This document shows positions 1 to 12,830 of a DNA stretch of 64,000 bases, one piece after another. This DNA comes from Anseranas semipalmata (Eukaryota > Chordata > Aves > Anseriformes > Anseranatidae). The position numbers and the translations under genes are program-made. The stretch lies in contig VXAA01001429.1 of assembly GCA_013399115.1 (NCBI GenBank), forward strand, positions 531,676-595,675. The letters run 5' to 3'. Within the stretch, counting starts at the first letter, position 1; every line of letters begins with the position of its first letter. Below the pieces are notes generated by a model. That model was not told the DNA's origin. It saw nothing but the letters and a program-made list of their open reading frames with translations, and did no database searches.

Positions 1-260
1 CAGCTTTTTGGGAAGGAAGAAGGGTTTTTTTGGGACTGCTCCGGAGGAAGAGGCGGGGAAACTCGAAAGTTCACGGAAAAATTATGCGTGGGCCCTGCCG
101 TGCCTGCAGGGCCGGGGAGGTGTTGGCGCACATGGGGGGGGCGGCTGCTTGCAGCTCGGCTTGTACGGGAAACGTGATGATGGTGGTCACACGGAAACAA
201 GGAAGGGTTTTTTTTTTAAAGGTTGCATCTGTACTCTTGGTTTTATGGAAACACGCTGAG
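1..260. promoter_or_regulatory. CpG-island-like edge, possible promoter or first exon
   Basis: The first 200 bases hold about 13 CpG dinucleotides at roughly 58% GC, close to the number expected from base composition, whereas almost all the rest of the window is CpG-poor and AT-rich. This is the signature of a vertebrate CpG island, which usually marks a promoter or first exon. A splice-donor-like GT in the context CTG-GTAAGA lies at 306-307 on the plus strand, so a first exon ending at 305 followed by a long intron is possible. Equally, the island could serve a gene reading leftwards out of the window. The short overlapping open frames here have no recognisable protein similarity. The element is cut by the window start, so its true extent is unknown. 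Confidence 0.4.
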
Positions 261-2191
261 GTGTTCAGAGTAACTTTTTAGTGTGGAATAGTTAATGCTT
301 TCCTGGTAAGAGCAGCATGTGTCACCCTGCAGGAAATAAAGGGTTATTTTATTGTATGTTATTTAACACAGTGTAAATAAATATTGACTGGTGGTGTGAC
401 TACAACCGAAGAGTAACAAAATCTCCCTTACTTTGCTTCCTTCAGCAGTGATATTCATTGTAACCAGTCATTACTATGGTAATGTTTTGCGAATGTTTTC
501 CTTCTCTTCCAGAGAAGGAAGGAAAAGCATTCACATAATTTTAGATCTACTTTCATAACTGGAGAGGTGGCAGGGCCACAGAAAAAGGGCCATTTCCAGG
601 AAGAGAAAGTTGAGGTGTTCTGGCCCAGATCTTGTAAACGTGCACGTCAACATCTAATCTCCTATTGCAGCAGTGCAGTTCATACTAAAACGTGCTGAGA
701 GAACGTCAGGATCATGCAGCCAGAGGCATCGCCATTGCCCAGATCAGCCCATTAGTGTGTGTACTGCAGGTTAACTCCGTGATGTACCACTTCTAATTTC
801 AGATTCTTAGTTATCACATCTTCCCTATTCTAGTGACCACCTTGTCCCCTCTGAGTTTTACAGGAACTTTGCCACTGATTTCAGTGACAGTACGCTCATG
901 CCTGAAGTGTGTGCCATATCAGTGTAATGAGGTCCAAATAAAGATCTGTACTATATCAAAGTGTAAATACAATTCATCTTTTTTTTTTTTTCTTTTTCTT
1001 CTGTGAGTTTCATGTGTTCTCTTTCATGCATGACTACCACATCAAAATGCTGGGGAGTAAAGACAGTATGGAGCAATATTTGCAGAGGTATTAGAAACAG
1101 TAAAAAATGAAAATGCTATTTTTGTGCAATTGAAAGAAAAAATAGCAGAAAGCCTGTTGCTTGTGATTGCAGAGGGAATCCATTCCCCAGTCTAGACCCA
1201 TTTTTTTTTTTTTTTTGAGAAATTGGGGAAAACACTGCTTCCTCCTCTCACCTTCCTGCTTGTCTTTGTTTTCAGGCACACGTGGTGGCTTGTGCTCTCC
1301 CTGACTGACAGGGAGCCCTGTGTTTGTAATTGGGGTTTGGGTTTGGTTTGCTGGGGGTGATTGCACAACTTTTGCCACATATGAGGAGCACAAAACGGAT
1401 GCTGTTTGCTGCATGCATAGCAGTGATCCAGCGTGTCTGCAACTTGCTTCTGCCACACCAGAGAGCAGCAGGACAAGCAGTGAGAGTTGCACAGTGCTGT
1501 AGCCTCCTTCACAAGGCCTTCCTCATCCTCTCAAACCTACCTTGGCTCTTATTCTCTCTCCAAAGTGATTTTTGTCTTGCCTCTGAAAAAAAGACCAAAA
1601 TTGCCCTGTGAGCAACACCCATTAGCATTCCTGCAGCGGAGGCCTACACTCCTGATTGACTCCATTCCTTAACACCTGAGAGGAACAGCCTGAGACAGGG
1701 ATTTCACACTGAAAATCACGCGACATTAAGACAACTAAAGGGGAATTTACTAGGCTTACACAATGAAAGAATGTTTTTTATCTGTATGGAGTGGCTGTTT
1801 ATGAAATAAAGTGAACAGAACTGCTACAAAAGTGTGAGTGCATGCTGACGGAGGCAGGGCTGTGAGATAAGATAAATTAAAGCACCTGGGGTAGTATAGC
1901 TCATTATGGCCTTGGCCATGGACACCTGGGCTGGGGTGGTGCTGGGGCCTTCTTCTGCCCTGGTGTGTGGAGAAGCCTCACAGGCCCTGAGGAGGAAGGG
2001 TGCCATTTTGGAGCTGGGGTTGGTGAGTTTGTGTTTTCTTTGCTTACCTGGGGGGCTGCTGGGGGCTTGGGCAGTCCCTATGTGTTGCTGGGGGTATCCC
2101 TGGGAGGGAGGATTTCTCCTCATGGACACTGTGGTGGTTGTTCCATGCTGTCCTGTTTACCTAGGAATGTACATCTTATAGCCTATACTGT

Positions 2192-2206
2192 GTATATATA
2201 TATATT
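2192..2206. repeat. (TA)n microsatellite
   Basis: A short run of alternating T and A, about seven units, flanked by TGTG and a T-rich tract. Such runs are common in vertebrate non-coding DNA. Confidence 0.8.
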
Positions 2207-4844
2207 TTATTTCTTCTTTAATATGTCTGGTGTGAATATCATGCTTGCAGGCCTGTAGCCCCCTAGCTTCTCTGAAATCCTTCTAGAGTCCCTCTTTTTA
2301 AACTTCTTGTTGCTCTTCATTCAATATCATGTATGGACTGTGGTTACTCTGCAGTATTTTTCTGGCTGCCTTGAGTTCCCACAGACTGTGGAAAGAAAGA
2401 AGGCTTGCTTTATAGGTACATAGAAAAACTTTATACACCTGTTACTTATTGCCAAGGGGAGAATTTACAAAGATCTAGCTATTGTGTGGCTTTGGAGAAT
2501 AAATAATAATTAGTTTAGGGAGCAGGCTTTATGTGTTTGCATGATAACTTCTCACATGGGGAATCCCACTGGAATGGGAGATGCAGGATATAGGAGAAGG
2601 AAAGGTAGGGTTTTTGCACAGGCTTACTCACGATACCCCTTCCTGACATTTATTTCTAAAAGTGGCAACTCCTGTTTCTCATATGTTCTAGTTCTGATCT
2701 TTGTGAGGCTCTTTTAAGTGTTTGCTTAACTCAGTTTATTTGAATGTATCAGTCTTGAACTTTCCACAGTATTTGGTTTTGTATGTTCTAAAAAATGCCT
2801 GTAAAAGCTTGTGATAAAAGACCTGGCCCACTTAATTGTTTTGAAACCAAAGTAATAAATATTTTAGTCTTAACTTAAAATATATATATTAAATACCAAA
2901 TAGGAGCATTCTTTTCTTAACTTTTCCGATAGATGGCACTGTGATCCCACAGAGTGAAAAAGAAAACCAAAGTAAAGCATTCCCAGACATCCTAAAAATA
3001 GAACTCACTTGCCAAATGTTTCGTTGTGCACAGCAGAGAACAATAGGCAAAAATTCCAAGGGTTGCTTAGAAAACAAAGTCAACTAGAGGTATAGATTTG
3101 TTGGTGCTTTTTTTTTTGTCTTTTTGTTTTGTTTTCATGTGCAACATCTTGAAGACCTTTCTGAAATTAGAAATCTGTTGATTAGTTGTGTGTGAAGTAA
3201 CAGAGGAGCATGGGATGCGTCACATTTTTTTAAAGTCTATATGAATTCAGTACTGTTTCAAAGTGCCGGCATAGCAGGCCAGCTTAGATTCTCTCCAACA
3301 AACTTGTTCAAGAAGAGCTGCTGTTTGAGGCTTTCTTGCAGCGCTGCCTACAGTCCACACAACTGCTGCCTATGCTGTGGATGTATTAGACTAGGAACAA
3401 AGTGTAGATGCTTGCAAACCAACGGGAAGGACTTGTTTAACCCAAATATTAATATGTGGTAGAGGAGAACAATAATGAAGGGTGGGTGTCTGTGTGTCAA
3501 ATGGTCACATGAAAGCTTCCTTGGTGATGAGAACAGCTGAAAGATGAAGGGGGTAGTTGGGCTCATAGGGGCTGAGAGAAGGAAGAGAAATGAGGAAAAA
3601 CTTGTAAAATTGCCCAGTAGAAAAGGTCAGAAAGAGAAAGAATTTAACTATAGCTCTCTGAACCCCGGGAAGTGGATGTTACAAAGAGGGAAAAAGAACA
3701 ATAGGACAAAGGGGAAGGGGACAAAAAAAGGGAAAGGAGGAGGGAACTTTTTTTTTTTTTTTTTGCTTGATCAAAGGGTGATCACAAGAGGCAGTTTTTC
3801 TTCTCTCTGTGTTTTGAGTAGTTAGTTTAGTGTTTTAGTGTGCCAATGTAAGGGACCCCTTGGCTCTCTAGGGATTAGAGCTGGTGTTGGAAGGGCTGGA
3901 GAGCTCAGCTTTCTGGTTTGGAAAAGGAAGGAAGTGGACAATCAGCACTGGTGTTTGTGCCCATGTAATTTTCTTGCTTATGCTGAGTTTTCTGTGTTAG
4001 GTTATGCTTTTAAGGTGGAAAAAGACTCCTGGTTTCCTCAAATAGTTTTGGTGTAGCCTAAATATTTGAAACCTTGGAAAAGGCTCAAAACCCAGCAAGA
4101 CAAACTAAACCAGACCCAGAGAGAGAACAAGCTGGGGAAGTGGCTGAAATGGCAGGGGATAGTCAGTCTGGAATTAAAAACGCTGGCAGAGGCATGCTCC
4201 CTTGAAGGAGGGAATCGAGCCTGTACTGTCTGCTTTAGTTGAGAGGTCCTTATTTGTGGGACAGCTGATTTAGGTTATTGCTAGGAAATGCACAAATTAG
4301 ACCTATGAAGATTGTTGGGGAGGGAAGCAATGGTTTTTAAAGGTTTATCTTCTGGGGAAAAAAAAAAAATACCTGAGGCATTGTGCTGCAGGTCATGTAG
4401 GTAGGCGGTGTAACTTGGAGACTTAGATGTTTTTCAGTTTTTGTGAAGAGAGGCTGTCAAATTGATCACAAACATGAAAAACTAAAATTATTTGCAAGGT
4501 AGAGGATAGGAAAACTCTGACTTCATTGCTTGCATTTGCTTTCCATATATCCTAGCCATTTGAATGAGGATTAGAGTTGGTTAACTATAATGCTTAATTT
4601 TAAGTACTGTTCACACACAGTTTGAAAGAAGAATTTAAGGAAGGACATGCATCTATCTTTGAGGAGCATCACATCAGACTTGTTCCAGCAAGGATGAAGC
4701 CCAGTTAATATTAAAAAGCTTTTAGTAATTCAACATTACGTAGGTTTGCTCATGAACTGTATCCTGGAAAGTGTATCTGCGGCTCTTGTGTAAACTCGTA
4801 TACTGTTGCAGCAAGCTAAAAACATCTTGCAAATGAAATTATGC

Positions 4845-5180
4845 CCACCTCATTTAGGGTTCGGGGGGGTTGTAGGAAACTGGTGCTGGATCCAAGGGTG
4901 CCTTCAGCCGAGGGGAGTGGCAGGTGTCTCTCTGCTAAGTGCCCAGACCCGAGGCTAGGGTTTTGCCTTGTGTGTGCCGAGGGCCTCTCTGCCTCTCTCC
5001 CCACCGGCCTTGCTCTGCCTCACCTTGCCCCTCGCAGGGGGGCTCAGCCTCAGCAGGAGAGGGGTGCCTTGCAGCTGGCAACGCTGGGGGAGAGCAGGAA
5101 GCACCCATGCAGCTCGTTTCCCTGTACGCCCGCTGCCTGCTGAGGGGCTCCGACTTGTCTCCCACTTCGGGCAATAGTTG
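4845..5180. other. GC-rich patch of unknown function
   Basis: About 330 bases are markedly richer in G and C than the flanks, with several CpGs, and stop codons are sparse in more than one frame on both strands. Overlapping open frames of 60 to 117 codons result from this composition; none resembles a known domain. It may be an alternative first exon, a small CpG island or an old repeat. I cannot choose between these. Confidence 0.3.
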
Positions 5181-6647
5181 TAAAGGTTTTGTACTGCAAG
5201 GCAAGATCCACACCAGCCACCTTGCCTCGGTGCAAGTCTACTTACTTCTAAACATCTGGGTGTTGCAAAGAGTCTTTTTATTGCAAGTGTAATGTATTGA
5301 AGTGTTCTTGCGCGTGTGGTTACTCTGAGACTTGGAAAATCAGTATTTGCAACTCCTGCTTTCTTTCTGCTGTTTCTTGTCCCTGTGCATTAGGCTCAGT
5401 GTTGGTACTTCCCCCTCCCCTTCCAGTTAACTTCATTAACCACTGCTGAAGAATGTTGTCTTGCCTAAGAGCTGTGTGGCTCCCTTGTGTGCTGCTGGGT
5501 ACCCCAGAGCTCCCTAGCTGGGGCTTACTGCTGCTCTGAGGCAAGTGTAAAAACTGAGCAGATGGCTTGCACACTGTTGCGTGTGCAAATTGCCGGTCTG
5601 TGGGGATGCGGGTAGCTTCACTTTTCAGGCAAGTAAAGCTTGAAAGTCTTGTGAGATGGTCAGATGTAAAGTCCTCTTAAATGATGTTTGGGCACCTCAA
5701 CATTCTCCTGTGGATTTCTGAATGCTGGGGAGCATTCAAGCTGTAGGCTGTCATCTAAATGCCTCTGAAAGTAAAGATCAAGCTGTCAAGGAATCAAGAT
5801 TGGTGACTGTTCTTGAAATGTAGTATTAGAGAATAATACAGATGGGTACGTTTTCACTATGTCAGTGAATTTGCCTCATGCTGTATGATAGGATAAATTT
5901 TGGCCCAAAGTAATGGGAAGCTTATGTCTGGCTGCAAGGAAACCAGGAATTTCATGGGGCTTTAAAGTATGACCCACTGCATTATTCAGTATGTGTGATT
6001 TTTGGCATGATTCAGCAGTAAATACTGGTTGAAAACAGAAGCAGAAATTATAGGGTAAATAATTCAGGCCAAAGAGAGGCCTCCGCTTATGCATGCATAG
6101 TAAAGGAAATAGAAGTACAGCCACAAAATAGAATTGCTGGGAAGAAGAGCGGCAGTTTGGAACATATGAATTTACCATTTGCTAAAACTGTGGAAACAAT
6201 CCTCTGAGGTGACACCTGAAGTCAGGAGGGCGTAATCAACTCCTCTGTATGCATATGTGAACGCTAACCAGTAAATCACATGAAGACTGCTGTACTTGAC
6301 AGGCATCATTTTGGAGGGGACTTCCTGTACTGCAGCCACTGGGTTGGAGGGTATAATCAGCATAATACTCCTTTGGTAGATGATATGATAAACATCTGTG
6401 ACTTGACTCTTTAAAATCTTTATCTTTTTGGAAAGAGTTGGCCATTGGGCTGGATATGTCGTACTGTGTATGAAGAGCACTTCTTTATACTAAATTGTTT
6501 TTCTTGTCTGTCACTTTGCATTTTATTTAGTGTTTAAGTAGATAGATAGCTTTGGTCACTGACCTAGGGTGGTGCTCGTCTCTTTCTACATACATAGAGA
6601 GCTACCTAAACTATGTGCTTGCATATGATGATGCTTTGTGTTTAGGC

Positions 6648-6665
6648 AAAAAAAAAAAAAAAAAA
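6648..6665. repeat. A18 homopolymer run
   Basis: Eighteen consecutive A residues, followed by a 9-bp unit (ATAGAAGTG) in two tandem copies at about 6673-6690. No retrocopied gene can be recognised upstream. Confidence 0.75.
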
Positions 6666-9220
6666 GCCAATAGATAGAAGTGATAGAAGTGTTTGGCTAG
6701 CACTGTGGCTGAGTGACGTGGGTTCAGTTTGCTTCATTTAGAATGGGAAGGACCTTCAGAAATCCACAGGACCCTTGTGCAAGTGAGGTGCAACTTAAGG
6801 CAAATAGAAGAATGAACTGTTAGCACAGTAACTTCTCTAGCTTGGGTATATTTTAGTAGCTCTTGGAGCTTAGATTGCCTTGGCTTAAATTGTACCAGTC
6901 TTTTCACAACAGGGAGGGTTATCACTGGGGTGTGACATCTGTGGAGCCGTGGGTTGAGGAGAACAGCTAGCAGTGTTGATCAGATGTGACCCGTGGTGAG
7001 CCGCTGCTTCAAGATTGCTTCCTTGCACAGTGTGATAATTGGAAGACTATAGTTCCTTGATGTCTCCAATGAATTCTGGTTTGAAATACAAATCTGACTG
7101 TATTTAACTTTTACATGGAATATTTCTACTTATTAAGTTGCTTGTTTTCTCTGGAAGCTAATCCATCAGATAATAGGGTGAAAATTCCTGTAGCTTACTC
7201 CGCTAAATGACTGCTGGACAATGTAAAAAAAGTAGGGTTTAAGGGTCAATTTGGAAAGTAACTTAGATCAGAAGTTTCCAATAACAGTTGTGGTTTGGAT
7301 ATAGTTGAAAAAAGAACAGTGCATCTAAATTCAATTGTACTTGCATTGGCAGAGTAATAATCTTAGAGTAGATGTGAACAATACACGTTGGAGACTAACA
7401 AGCCATATCCTCAAAGAAAATTATAACTGATAGAGACAGACTGGGGAGGAAAAACTGGTAGTGATTACAAGCGATGAAAGTGCTGGTCCTGGCTGTCCCA
7501 CTCAATAAATAATCTTAAAGGGGTATTAGCAGCATTAGCAGTAGCAACATTTAACCATCTGGCTTGGCTTCTGTAGGATTTATTTATTTTATTTTTTAAA
7601 GTTAGTGGAACTGTATCCATTGAAGTCATAGGCAAACTTGGTACTGCGTTGTCATGTTGGCAGTTCCTTGCGTGCTGTGCATCCTGCGCTTGATTTGCAT
7701 GTGATCATTTGATTTGATAGGGCAGATGTTTCCGTTAGGTTCATGGACCATTAGTGGTCTGTGAAGTCCCACAAAGTGCTCGCTTCAAGTTATGATGTAT
7801 TGGTCTAACCATGCTGGTGGTCTGCAAGAAACCTTGAGGTGGCTTCAGACCTAAGAAACTCTGTCCTGTAGCATTGGTGGCTGCAACTCCAAACTTGTCT
7901 TGCCCGTTGCACAGCAGACAAAAAAAAAAAAAAAAAAGAAAAAATGCCGTTTCTGTGTCTTGCATAATCAAATCTTGTGTTTTTACTATTTCATTGGCTT
8001 GGAATTGTAAACATGAGTGGTGATCTGGCAAAAGCGCTTCTTGTGTATTTACCACACAGATATTTATGAGCTATCCTGAGTACATGAGTCCTTGCTGTAG
8101 CTTTGTGTCGCTGTTGACTGTATTTCTAATGTGTTCTGTTTGTGCCTTGCTTTACTGATAAACTATCTTGCTTTTGTGTTTAACAACCTAATGTTCATAA
8201 ACGATCATTTTAGTGTAAAATGTCAGCTTACTACATCTAATTTCTTTGTTTTTGTTTAATCTTTTCCTAAAATCTGGCTTTCTTCACCCCATAAGCAAAT
8301 GAAACTAAGGATAAATGTTTTAATCTCTGAGCAGTGTCTTCCCCCCACCCTGCCAGTACTGCTAGAACTAAAACTGCCTTGAAATACGCAGTGATAGTAT
8401 TTCTTGGTATGCGATTCATCCTGTAATCAAACTGACAGACATCAATGGAGCACTTAGGAGTTTATGCTTGGAATTAAGTCCAGTTAAGTGCTTCTGGAAT
8501 CTTCTGGTAATTTCCTTTTATCAGTGTAAGTGATGCAGCATGAATCCATCATAATTACTGTGGAGCTGCACCGAATTAGATGTGATTGAGGCTGAATTTT
8601 TCCTAAGGATTTTTTTCTTGGGAATGAAAGATGGTAACAGAGAGGCAGGCTGTGTAACATTCATCACTTGCTGAATTTGTTTGCCATCCTGTATATAGAA
8701 GAGACCTATTCCTTCTGTTTAGTATTCCCCATTAGATTGCTTACAGTCTGTTCAAAATGAGTTTCAGGTACTATTCTAATGCATCAGTGTTATAATTCTG
8801 TTCTTGCTTACTTCAGTGCGAGGCATGGGAAAATCAGACTTGTACTGTTAAGCATCTGTATCTAGTAAACCCATGCATGACTGAAATTTGGTGTACAGTC
8901 TCACATCCTCAATTTGTTTACATCAATAGAAATGGAGGTTCATGTTTGCTCAGTTAAGTGGAGTTATTTCAGATTTATACTGGTGAAATGGGAACAAAAA
9001 TATCTGGCATGCACTTTTAAGTATTGTACTAAGATAAACAAGTCTAAAGAGTTTATCTGAGAAGTGCCAATCAAACATTAGAGAACAGTGCATGAATTGC
9101 AGGCTGCTTTATTGGTAATGTTTGTGCAGTACAGACCATGCTAGGAGAGAACTCCGTACATATACCTAAATTTTCTTCCGCAGCTCATCTGGGTCACAGT
9201 CGATATGACATTGTGGTGCT

Positions 9221-9752
9221 TTCACAGACTCATAGGATATTCCGAGTTGGAAAGGGCCCACAAGGATCATGGAGACCAACTCTTGGCTCCACACAGGACC
9301 ACCCAAAAATCAAACCCTATGTCTGAGAGCATTGTCCAAATGCTTCTTGAGCTCTGGCAGGCTCAGTGCCACGACCGCTGCTCTGGGGAGCCTGTTCTAG
9401 TGCCCAACCAATCTTGGTGAAGAACCTTTTCCTGATATCCAGCCTGAAGCTCCCCTGTTGCAGCTCCATGCTGTTCCTTTGGGTCCTGTTGCTGTCACCA
9501 GAGAGCAGAGATCAGCGCCTGCCCCTCTGCTCTCCTCGTGAGGAAGCTGCAGGCCGCCATGAGGCCTCCCCTCAGTCTCCTCTTCTCTGGGCTGAACAAA
9601 CCAAGTGACCTCAGCTGCTCCTCATACGTCTTGCCCTCCAGACCCTTCACCATCTTTGTGGCCCTCCTTTGGACACTCTTGAATAGTTTTATGTCGTTCT
9701 TATATTGTGGTGCCCAAAACTGCAGACAGTACTCAAAGTGAGGCCGTACCAG
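9221..9752 (-). mobile_element. CR1 LINE fragment, 5'-truncated
   Basis: This is a 3' fragment of a CR1 non-LTR retrotransposon lying on the minus strand. Read in that direction it holds the last part of the ORF2 reverse transcriptase region and then the 3' end, with the typical CR1 phrases for a pooled GC-rich coding tail and the terminal ATTCTATG-like motif, here degenerate, at about 9,221-9,240. The full element is about 4.5 kb, so nearly 90% of its 5' side is missing, as usual for CR1. No target-site duplication is seen, which fits CR1. Divergence looks considerable, so this is an old insertion. Confidence 0.93.
9495..9752 (-). pseudogene. CR1 ORF2 reverse transcriptase C-terminal remnant
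   Basis: The minus strand stays open for about 86 codons and carries the conserved CR1 motif order [22 protein letters not shown], then [13 protein letters not shown]. This is the region after the polymerase palm and thumb in CR1 and related LINE reverse transcriptases. Upstream domains (the endonuclease and the catalytic YxDD motif) are absent. The frame after RRLRG departs from the canonical protein, which indicates frameshifts towards the 3' end. It cannot encode an active enzyme. The open frame extends a little upstream into flanking DNA, but that part is not CR1. Confidence 0.9.
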
Positions 9753-12494
9753 TATCAAAACCTTTGCTGAATCCAAAAAGATCATGTCTTTTGCATTGGT
9801 TTCTTTTTTCTTCAACACTCTTTGCTAGATGAGTAACTTTGGTTTGGCTCACAGCTAAAAAATGTTGTCTCTTGGTAAATTGAATATGAATTTTGATAAT
9901 TATAGCAGGTCACATCCATCCCTTGGAAGAGAAGATAACTTATTATTCTGTGACTGGATGTGTTGAAATAAAATCAATAATATGAACTCTTACGTTTTTT
10001 GATAAAGCTGCGCCCAAGGGTGGTGGACCTGGTAAGTGAAACGCCTGCCTAGGCTCCTGGAGGGAATAGTGTCCTCCCTGATGAGCAGTTTCCTCTCTAC
10101 ATAGCCAGAGGAACCTGCAGTCTTGGATGTCCTATTCCAGAGTTGTCACTGTGCATGAAGCGTTAGTTTTAGGTGCCTGCTGCTGACAGGAGGAACCTTC
10201 TGCAGGGCTTCAGCGCTGCATTGCACACAGCGTGTGGAAATTTGTGGGGGTTTTAACAAGTGTTGAGTGGCCGTCCCGTTAATGGGAAGTAGAGCTGCTG
10301 TCCTTGACTGCAGCTGAACTTGTGTGTGTATGCACAAATGCTTGATCTGAAAATATTTGTGACTTTTTCTCAAGTTGATCAGATTAAATAGATCTAAATA
10401 GGTTTGAATGTTCAAAAGCCTATAACTGAGCCTCTGGAAATAGCTATTAGACCATTAAGACAAGCAGTTTTCAGCAGATGGCAGCATTGCACTCTGTAAC
10501 TTTATTTTTCCAGCAGCAGCTCTGCAACTCTTCACTCTTAGGCTGGTAGGAGGCTGCCAACTAAGAAGTAATCCAAAACCACTTCTAAAATGTTTTGAAA
10601 TACAGGTCTTAATAGATGATGATAATTAGGTATTGTTACAGACTCAGGCTTTCATATGGAAAATACCAGTGTGCTGCGTAAGACAATACTGTACTAAAAA
10701 GCATAGGAGTACACCTAAATCTCTTTTGTTAACTCTTCAAGTAATTGCTTTGAGATAGATGGAGGCTGTTTGATAGAAGTGTTCTTATTTGTAAAAATAT
10801 TAGCAGTTCTCTTAAAGATGCTAGACTTCAAACTGGAACCATGTGTGTAGAGCTGTAAGTGACTTCCTGCATATTATGTCTTTAAGACTGCATCCCCACT
10901 TCTTTAGAAAAAAACTAAACTGACTTTCCCAGTGCTTTTTGTACTATACCTTATAGACAACTTGCATATTGATCATCAGAGTCCATAACTAAGCAGATGT
11001 TACCTTGTTAAATGTTGCTGTTTGACAGTGGTCACAGGTTCAGATGCAATATGGAATTTTTGTCTGAGAAATCTGTTAAGGATATTACCTTTGTATACAA
11101 AGCATGTGCTTGATTATACATTATAACTGGTCAATTTATAGCAATAATGACAAAATTGGAGAGGTTCCCCACCCCCTTGCTGATTCATGGGTGTTCCAGT
11201 GAGAAGGTGAAGGAAACAAAAGCTCTTGCTGCTTCTAAAGGGCTGACTTCACTTTTCTCTTCAGAGAAAAGCTTCTAGTTCCAGGTAGACATCTATTCAT
11301 GATGAACTACTACATACGTAATCCTAAACTGTGCAAGAGAACTCATTTTTCATGTGCTCTCTTAAGGAGAGCATAGAGCTATTTTTAGGTTTGGCACAAG
11401 ACACACTTTGAATGGGCCATACTGCAACCAGCGGGCACTGATGTAAATGGCAGGGCAAAACACAAGGCAATAAGAAATGGAAACTAGGGCCAACTAGTGC
11501 AACTATTCAGAAAGAGGTTTAAAAACATATCTCTCTTGCAGATTATGCTCCTGAAACTGTTGAGTAGAAGCAAGTATAATGATATAAAAGGAATTAGAGC
11601 GGTCTCTTCAGGAGGCTTTTTTGCACCTAACTTCAGAGTTTGGCTTGAGAGTAACTGAAGTGGAGAAACATTCCTCCTTTCCTNAAGTTCAGGCTGAATC
11701 ATTTGGGTAACGCTCTGGTACAGTTTTGCCTTTTGTCATGCAAGTGAACCACAATCAAAATTACGAAACTATTCTCCTTGTTTTTGCAATCAAAGTAGAG
11801 TGCTGCAGGTGCCAGACTATTTTGTGGAGATGAAGTCCTTCAGCTATATGCTGTCAGGATGTGATATTCTGGAACAAATTAAGCATATGCAAATTTCACT
11901 TGGGAGAATTTTGAGAATATCAGCAGCATGGGAATTGGGCTACTCTTGTACTAGTCACGCGTCCTGAAAACATGATCTGGCGGTCAGAGCAATCTGATGC
12001 ATGCTCAAATATTACATGAAGGCATTAATGAAAAAAAATGTTATGTTGTAGAAATCTGTGGCGAGGGACTTCATGGCCTACCTGGATTTCATCTGCAACT
12101 GGAGCAGAATATTAAGAATTGGAATTAATTTCCTGTCTTTGTCAATGGTTAAATGGAGCTTGCATAAGCCTGCTTAAAACAAAATGCAAAACAAAGCTTT
12201 GCTAATGTTGTAGGAGGAAGTACTTTGAAAAGATTAGCGACCTTTATTTTATCCTTTAAAGGTGCATTGGAGGCTGGGATTCACTGCCATGTGTGCATAT
12301 ACTGTGAAAGGGTATTATTAATTATCTTTCATCTTGGTCACATTTTAAAGCTTTGGCACAGATTCTGGATGCTTTGAGCAGAGTCATCCTTTGTTTTGTT
12401 AAATATGGAGAGCAGAATGTTGTTGTATTCTTTTGTAAGGGAAGAAATGTGTGCTTTGTGAAAAGTGGTCAGTATTGTTTTTGTGTATTAACAT

Positions 12495-12516
12495 CCCCCT
12501 TCCCAAAGGAAGGGGG
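12495..12516. other. Perfect GC-rich hairpin
   Basis: A 9-bp arm (CCCCCTTCC, 12495-12503), a 4-base loop and the exact complementary arm (12508-12516) form a perfect stem. It is directly followed by an A-rich CAA repeat. No transcript or transposon family can be assigned. Confidence 0.7.
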
Positions 12517-12521
12517 CTTTT

Positions 12522-12580
12522 AAAAACAAAACAAAAACAACAACAACAAAAAATCAACCAAAGAACAACAACAAAATAAC
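12522..12580. repeat. A-rich (CAA)n low-complexity tract
   Basis: About 60 bases made of A runs and CAA or CAAAA units, with no T-rich or GC-rich interruptions apart from a short TCAACC. A similar A-rich tract with TA and CAA units lies at about 12,785-12,830. Confidence 0.85.
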
Positions 12581-12784
12581 TCTGAAGTATATTTGCCATT
12601 CCAGAGATCTTACTAAAAGCCAAATGAATGTTCAGAGTTCTTGTCTTGGAATGAAACGAGCCGATCAAGCTCCTATGCCTGTTTGGGCATTATGTTTGTG
12701 AGATAAGCCACTTGTTCTAAACCATCATTCACACATCACTTCAGAGTAACTCCCGAGCATGTTATATACAAGTGTTTGTCATTT

Positions 12785-12830
12785 AAAAAAAAATATATAT
12801 ATATACATATGCTTAAAAACAACAACAACA
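12785..12830. repeat. A-run, (TA)n and (CAA)n compound simple repeat
   Basis: A run of A passes into about six TA units, then into CATATG, then A-rich CAACAACAACA. Ordinary compound microsatellite. Confidence 0.8.

Larger units (their letters stand above)
300..9220. other. Non-coding, AT-rich sequence without recognisable genes
   Basis: No protein family could be recognised on either strand; open frames stay at or below about 130 codons. The stretch contains several T or A runs (1201-1216, 3748-3764, 6648-6665, 7920-7937), a TA microsatellite near 2192-2206, a G-rich patch at about 1,900-2,160 and a GC-rich patch at 4,845-5,180. The A runs are not preceded by recognisable retrocopied coding sequence. 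It could be intron or intergenic DNA; the sequence alone does not decide. Confidence 0.6.

Noticed and set aside
1328..1350. TTTGGG-like repeats resembling telomeric DNA
   Set aside because: The units are GGTTTGG-type and irregular, and do not match the vertebrate TTAGGG repeat.
6735..6790. Possible very old CR1 remnant around a GAATGGGAAGGACC phrase
   Set aside because: The match covers too few bases and lacks the other CR1 3' motifs.
7735..7937. A hAT-like phrase (GACCATTAGTGGTC and TGGTCTGC) followed by an A18 run
   Set aside because: The similarity to hAT ends is vague and no paired terminal inverted repeat or target duplication was found, so I did not call a transposon.
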